Shown here one piece after another: positions 6,841 through 10,482 of a stretch of DNA of 10,482 nucleotides. The notes beneath the pieces are model-generated. The model was not told the DNA's origin and did not search any database. It saw only the letters and a program-made list of their open reading frames with translations. Each line of letters begins with the position of its first letter. Position 1 is the first letter of the stretch. Made by a program: the position numbers and the translations under genes. The DNA comes from JAMXLO01 sp964427005 (GTDB lineage: Bacteria; Pseudomonadota; Alphaproteobacteria; Acetobacterales; Acetobacteraceae): assembly GCA_964427005.1 (NCBI GenBank), contig CAYRTL010000149.1, forward strand, positions 1-10,482, read 5' to 3'.

Positions 6841-7734
6841 ATGGCGGTCGAGATAGGCATCAATCCGATCACCTGGACCAATGACGACATGCCGGAACTC
6901 GGCGGCGACATTCCTCTGGAGACGTGCCTGGCCGAAACGCGTGAAGCTGGTTACAGCGGCACCGAGCTTGGCGGCAAGTTCCCCCGCATATCCAGTCAGC
7001 TTGGGCCCATCCTGGCGCGGCACCATCTGAAGCTGGTGTCCGGCTGGTATGACGGCCGCATCTTCGAGCGTAGCGTGGCCGAGGAATTCGACGCCATGGG
7101 CCCGCATCTGACGCTGCTGCGTGATCTAGGCTGCAAAGTCGTCGTCTATGCTGATACGTCGGGCCGCCGAGGCTTCCCACCGATCTCGCAGCGTCCCAAG
7201 CTTGCTGATGACGACTGGGCTGCCTACGGCCGCAAAGTGACCGAGCTGGCGGAGCGGATGGCGGCGTTCGGGGTGCGGATGGCGTTTCACCACCACATGG
7301 GCACCATCGTCGAAAGCGAATCAGACATCGATCGGCTGATGGGATCGACCGGCGAGCCCGCGGGATTGTTGTTCGACAGCGGGCACTGCCCGTTCGCCGG
7401 CGGCGATCCTGCCGCGATGTTGGGGCGTCACATCGCGCGCGTGGTTCACGTGCATTGCAAGGACGTGCGGCGCACCGTGCTTGATCGAGCGCTGTCCACG
7501 GATATGAGTTTCATGGACGCGGTGCTGGAAGGCGTGTTCACCGTTCCCGGCGACGGCTGCATCGCGTTCATGCCGCTGCTGCGGTTACTACGGGATGCTG
7601 GGTATGCGGGATGGCTGGTGGTCGAAGCCGAGCAGGATCCGCGCAAAGCCCATCCGCTCACTTATGCGCGGATGGGCTATCGCAATCTGCGGGCCATGGC
7701 AGAGGAAGCCGGCTTCCATATCCTGCCGCGGTAA
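6841..7734 (+). CDS. iolE: Myo-inosose-2 dehydratase, IolE/MocC family
   Basis: TIM-barrel lyase of 297 residues, the normal IolE length. IolE dehydrates 2-keto-myo-inositol (scyllo-inosose) to a diketone in inositol breakdown; MocC of rhizopine catabolism belongs to the same family. The N-terminus carries the family block GINPITWTNDDMPELG (residues 6-21), then GTELGGKFP near 40-48. Candidate metal and substrate ligands are the HHH cluster at 150-152, Asp179 and His182 in FDSGH, His203 and His205 in VHVHCKD, and Glu262/Glu264 in VVEAEQDP. GGAG at 6830-6833, seven bases upstream, supports the ATG. It follows the MocA-type dehydrogenase by 37 bases and is probably the last gene of the operon. 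An inosose dehydratase next to a Gfo/Idh/MocA dehydrogenase is the expected order of the first two inositol steps. The rest of an iol pathway (iolB, iolC, iolD) is not in this window. Confidence 0.85.
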   Translation: MAVEIGINPITWTNDDMPELGGDIPLETCLAETREAGYSGTELGGKFPRISSQLGPILARHHLKLVSGWYDGRIFERSVAEEFDAMGPHLTLLRDLGCKVVVYADTSGRRGFPPISQRPKLADDDWAAYGRKVTELAERMAAFGVRMAFHHHMGTIVESESDIDRLMGSTGEPAGLLFDSGHCPFAGGDPAAMLGRHIARVVHVHCKDVRRTVLDRALSTDMSFMDAVLEGVFTVPGDGCIAFMPLLRLLRDAGYAGWLVVEAEQDPRKAHPLTYARMGYRNLRAMAEEAGFHILPR

Positions 7735-7745
7735 GCGAGCGTGAA

Positions 7746-8303
7746 TCAGCGGCCGAACGCCGGGTACTCCGCACGATCCTCCAGCGCCGCTTCGCCTTCA
7801 ATCGGCAGTGCCACATAGTGGTTCAGTGCGGAGTTGATGTCGCCTTCCCACGTCTCTCGCGGTAACTCGTACAGCAATTCGACGCTGTAGCCATTCGGAT
7901 CGCGGATATAGACGCTGTGTGTCATCCCATGCTCGACCCGCCGCTCGAATGCCACGCCTCGGCTTTGCAGGAACGCGAGCTGTCGCAGCCATGACTCGCG
8001 GTCCGGTAATGCGATGGCGACATGGCCGATCGGGTTAGGTCCGTCCGGCAACACCATGTTCGGCGTATCAACCAGTGCGACGTCATGATGATGCATCTTG
8101 CCGTCGCGGACGCCGCTGTAGAAGCGCATGGCGCCGCGCTGTACGCCGCCAAGACGCGGCGGGACCTCGCCGACATGGCGGAAGCCTAGCATCTCCGTCC
8201 AGAACCGGTGCGATGCCTCGATGTCCCGGACGTTCAGCACGACGTGATTGAGGCCGGCCGGTGTGACGGCGACGGATGGATTGGACTGAACGCTGTCGCT
8301 CAT
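7746..8303 (-). CDS. VOC (glyoxalase/extradiol dioxygenase-fold) family protein
   Basis: Small cytosolic protein of 185 residues built of two beta-alpha-beta-beta-beta modules. The putative metal triad is complete: His20 in NHVVLNV, His94 in GHVAIAL at the start of the second module, and Glu142 in DPNGYSVELLYE. This is the same placement as in single-domain catechol 2,3-dioxygenase-like proteins, so metal-dependent ring cleavage or glyoxalase/isomerase chemistry is possible; the substrate is unknown. The HHHD cluster at residues 71-74 is also notable. An excellent Shine-Dalgarno fixes the start. It lies 74 bases downstream of the luciferase-like gene on the same strand and is probably the last gene of that operon. 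It converges with iolE with 11 bases between stop codons. Confidence 0.88.
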   Translation of the reverse strand: MSDSVQSNPSVAVTPAGLNHVVLNVRDIEASHRFWTEMLGFRHVGEVPPRLGGVQRGAMRFYSGVRDGKMHHHDVALVDTPNMVLPDGPNPIGHVAIALPDRESWLRQLAFLQSRGVAFERRVEHGMTHSVYIRDPNGYSVELLYELPRETWEGDINSALNHYVALPIEGEAALEDRAEYPAFGR

Positions 8304-8310
8304 GTGGACG

Positions 8311-8316
8311 CCTCCT
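8311..8316 (-). promoter_or_regulatory. Strong Shine-Dalgarno of the VOC gene
   Basis: Reads AGGAGG on the minus strand, seven bases before the ATG at 8303. It is the best-matching ribosome binding site in the window and fixes the VOC start. Confidence 0.8.
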
Positions 8317-8377
8317 GTCGCGAATTGCGATCAGACAAATATACGCCGGTCATGCGTCTCGCCGCTACCCGCACTTC

Positions 8378-9316
8378 TCACCATCCCAGCTTCGCACGCA
8401 CCTCAGCCATTGCATTGAGATGCCGCTCGTGTTCCCCCGCGAAGCGCAGGACAAGATCGGTCGCCCCGGCACGGACGTAGCCATCGAGCCACTCGGCGAC
8501 GCCTGAGACAGCGCCTGAGTAAACCGCCTGCCGCCGCCGCAGAGCTGCGGCTGGCGCGCCATAATATCCCTCGAGAAAGGCGTCCATTTTCTTGGCGGCT
8601 CGATCGGCGTCGTCATCGACAGTGAGCGTGAGATACATCGCCGCCGCCAAACGGGTGGGATCGCGATTAGCTTCGCGGGCAATCGTCTGGACCTTGCTCC
8701 ACTGCTCGGCAAATTCCGCTGCCGTGGGTGCGTTGGGGAACCAGCCGTCGAACCATTTGCCGACGCGCTCCAGGCTCGCGGGCGTATTACCGCCGACCCA
8801 TATGGGTGGACCACCGGGGCGATGCGGCACCGGCGCCAGCATGCCGCCGCTGATCGGCCAGCGCCCATCCCAGTCCACCTTCTCACCACTCCATAGCGCG
8901 CGGCATAGTCGCAATCCTTCCATCATGCGTCCGACGCGCTTCTCGAAAGGCACGCCGCAGGCGGAGAATTCGGCACGAATGTTCGGGACATCACGCGCAA
9001 TGCCGACGCCCAGGATGAACCGGCCTTCCGACACCTGATCCAGCGTCGCGACCTGATGCGCCAGCAGGACGGGATTGCGCAGCGCCGGCAGCAACACCGC
9101 GGTGCCGAGAGCCACGCGTGGCACGCGTCCGGCCACACCCGCGAGCAAAGTCAGCGGATCATGCCGCGGCCGCGCCAGCACCGAATCCCCGACCCATATC
9201 GAATCATAGCCAAGCGCTTCCGCGCGCGATGCGAGCTTCAGCAGTGAAGCGGTATCCGATCGCCCTTCCATGATCTGCTCGCGCGTCGGCAGCAGATATC
9301 CGACCTTTGGCGGCAT
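8378..9316 (-). CDS. Luciferase-like (LLM class) flavin-dependent oxidoreductase
   Basis: Cytosolic TIM-barrel monooxygenase/oxidoreductase of 312 residues. Family features are the N-terminal GYLLPT strand (6-11), AEALGYDSIWVGDS at 32-45, the LGTAVLLPALRNPVLLAHQVATLD stretch split over residues 70-93, EGRFILGVG at 97-105, and the mid-protein PPIWVGGNTPASLERV segment. Automatic annotation usually calls such proteins F420-dependent, but FMN is at least as likely in a proteobacterium, and the substrate cannot be told. A longer reading from 9463 is possible, but the start at 9316 is chosen because the family sequence begins there, a Shine-Dalgarno precedes it, and it shares a base with the upstream stop (TGATG). 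The VOC gene follows. Flavin oxidoreductase plus VOC protein suggests oxidative handling of some small organic compound. Confidence 0.88.
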   Translation of the reverse strand: MPPKVGYLLPTREQIMEGRSDTASLLKLASRAEALGYDSIWVGDSVLARPRHDPLTLLAGVAGRVPRVALGTAVLLPALRNPVLLAHQVATLDQVSEGRFILGVGIARDVPNIRAEFSACGVPFEKRVGRMMEGLRLCRALWSGEKVDWDGRWPISGGMLAPVPHRPGGPPIWVGGNTPASLERVGKWFDGWFPNAPTAAEFAEQWSKVQTIAREANRDPTRLAAAMYLTLTVDDDADRAAKKMDAFLEGYYGAPAAALRRRQAVYSGAVSGVAEWLDGYVRAGATDLVLRFAGEHERHLNAMAEVRAKLGW

Positions 9317-10410
9317 CACTCGGCTCCTGGCTTTGTCAGGAAACTCTCCATCGCTGCCAGTTCGGCGTCCAGGCCACGCCGGAATGCCGGGTCCTTTGGC
9401 GGTCTCTCGACATAGCCGAGCCTGGCATCGAGGCGACTGCCGCGCATGCTGACATTCGCCCAACCGATGATGTCATAGCCCCACAGCACTGGCATCGCGT
9501 AATAGCCGAACCGGCGCTGCTCGGGTTTGGTGTAGGCCTCGAAGCGGTAGTTCCAGCCCCAGAGATGCTCGAAGCGCCGCCGCTCCCACACGATCGGATC
9601 GAATGGCGCCAGCAGCCGCACGGCATCAGCAATGCCGCGCCGTCCGCGGGCATTAGCAGGCCAGAAGTAGCGCTCGCCATCGACCTCGCCGCTCTCGAGT
9701 TCGCCTGACGCGAGCAGCGCCGCAAGAGGCTGCCGCCAGCCGCCCAGCCCGGGCGCGCCACGGCCAAGTAGCGCCAACGTCGAGGTCAGTCCCGCTTCCG
9801 CTATCGGCGCCAGTAGGCTGACTACCCGCAACATGATCTGCCGGCTGCGCTCCTCGGGTGACAATGTTTCGGGATACGCCGGCGCTGCCTCGTAGATACG
9901 AATGCCGTCGCGCCGATACGCAACGCGCAACAGGCCATGATAATGCAGGCTCTGCAGCGCGCGGGTTGTCGCCTTGGAGAAGCTGCCCCAGCCGTTGATC
10001 GCCCGCTCGCGTCCGAACCGCTGTTCCAGATCGGCCGGATGCGTCGGGCCCTGCTCACGCACGAAGGCCAGCACATCAGCCGCGAGATCACTCGGCACCT
10101 GCCAATAACCGGAACGCGCCGCGTCTGGACGCGGATGCAGCAGCCGGTGCGTCTCTTTCGGCATGAAGCCGTAAGCGTAGAGGAAATCCTCCTCCAGACC
10201 GAGGCGGGCGAAGCGCCGTTCCAGATCACCCACCCGATAGTTCGCCACCCTATGCCGTAGCATCAGGTCCTGCGCACGTGCCGGCGCACGGATGGGATCC
10301 GCCTGCACGAATCCAGCCGCGGCAATGGCGCGTGCCAATGTCGTTTGAGGCAGCAGAGAATGGACAACAGCGTGGCGGCGCAGCGCCGCAATGGTCAGCT
10401 TGCCGGGCAT
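9316..10410 (-). CDS. Winged-helix DNA-binding protein, AlkX/YcaQ-like DNA glycosylase (COG3214)
   Basis: Protein of 364 residues, somewhat shorter than E. coli YcaQ (~410). The family (HTH_42) includes AlkZ and AlkX/YcaQ, which unhook bulky or interstrand-crosslinked N7-alkyl purines. In order I see an N-terminal helical part, the motif QAD at Gln36-Ala37-Asp38, a winged-helix part near 105-175 (VLAFVREQGPTHPADLEQ, then SLHYHGLLRVAYR), and the C-terminal barrel with LLAPFDPIVWERRR at 266-279, LWGWNYRFEAY and RRFGYYAMPVLW at 299-310. QAD fits the catalytic Q-aliphatic-D motif described for AlkX/YcaQ, so an active glycosylase is likely. The ATG lies only 17 bases after the CCA end of a tRNA-Gly gene and has no clear Shine-Dalgarno. 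Its stop overlaps the next gene. The family is secure; the lesion repaired is unknown. Confidence 0.85.
   Translation of the reverse strand: MPGKLTIAALRRHAVVHSLLPQTTLARAIAAAGFVQADPIRAPARAQDLMLRHRVANYRVGDLERRFARLGLEEDFLYAYGFMPKETHRLLHPRPDAARSGYWQVPSDLAADVLAFVREQGPTHPADLEQRFGRERAINGWGSFSKATTRALQSLHYHGLLRVAYRRDGIRIYEAAPAYPETLSPEERSRQIMLRVVSLLAPIAEAGLTSTLALLGRGAPGLGGWRQPLAALLASGELESGEVDGERYFWPANARGRRGIADAVRLLAPFDPIVWERRRFEHLWGWNYRFEAYTKPEQRRFGYYAMPVLWGYDIIGWANVSMRGSRLDARLGYVERPPKDPAFRRGLDAELAAMESFLTKPGAE
9324..9328 (-). promoter_or_regulatory. Shine-Dalgarno that fixes the luciferase-like gene start
   Basis: AGGAG on the minus strand, seven bases before ATG 9316 and inside the last codons of the upstream gene. 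Together with the TGATG overlap it marks a coupled restart. Confidence 0.75.
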
Positions 10411-10427
10411 TGGACTCGCTGCATTGC

Positions 10428-10482
10428 TGGAGCGGGTGAAGGGAATCGAACCCTCGTATGCAGCTTGGGAAGCTGCCGTTCT
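10428..10482 (-). tRNA. tRNA-Gly (anticodon CCC), 5' part beyond the window
   Basis: Read on the minus strand, the last 55 bases fold as the 3' three quarters of a tRNA: end of the D stem (GAAC), anticodon stem GCAGC/GCTGC with loop TTCCCAA (anticodon CCC, complement at 10467-10469), variable loop ATAC, T arm GAGGG-TTCGATT-CCCTT, acceptor strand CACCCGC, discriminator T and an encoded CCA (10430-10428). CCC reads the glycine codon GGG. The 5' acceptor strand and most of the D arm fall outside the window. Confidence 0.92.

Noticed and set aside
1..10482. CRISPR array, riboswitch, insertion sequence or phage genes
   Set aside because: No regularly spaced repeats, conserved leader structure, transposase or phage-type gene was seen on either strand.

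Overview
The window is a dense, high-GC stretch of a bacterial chromosome, most likely from an alphaproteobacterium. That placement is an inference from base composition, a Tat-exported polyamine-type binding protein, and the mix of gene families; nothing here fixes a genus. There is no gene-free gap above 110 bases, and I see no insertion sequence, phage gene, CRISPR array or long repeat.

The left three quarters are read rightward. First comes zwf (glucose-6-phosphate dehydrogenase, 184-1773). A tightly packed ABC importer of the polyamine/opine type follows: Tat-exported binding protein (1828-2895), two permeases (2862-3758, 3755-4567) and an ATPase with a TOBE domain (4560-5552). Start and stop codons overlap at each junction. 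Directly behind the ATPase lies what looks like the scar of a deleted zinc-dependent (MDR-type) dehydrogenase: its first ~40 residues, then a frame shift into what reads like an MDR C-terminal tail. After it come a Gfo/Idh/MocA-type NAD(P)-dependent dehydrogenase (5703-6803) and an IolE/MocC-type inosose dehydratase (6841-7734). I read importer, dehydrogenase and dehydratase as one uptake and catabolism unit for an inositol-like or polyol-like compound, possibly an amino-cyclitol such as a rhizopine. The substrate is inference. zwf could supply NADPH and feed the central sugar pathway downstream.

The right quarter is read leftward and converges on iolE with only 11 bases between the stop codons. 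In transcription order it holds the 3' part of a tRNA-Gly(CCC) running off the window edge (10428-10482), an AlkX/YcaQ-like winged-helix DNA glycosylase (9316-10410), a luciferase-like flavin oxidoreductase (8378-9316, stop-start overlap TGATG) and a VOC/glyoxalase-fold protein with a complete metal triad (7746-8303). These three genes probably form one operon.

The most interesting points are the dehydrogenase deletion scar, the MocA plus IolE/MocC plus polyamine-type importer combination, and the AlkX-like gene beginning 17 bases after the tRNA CCA end.
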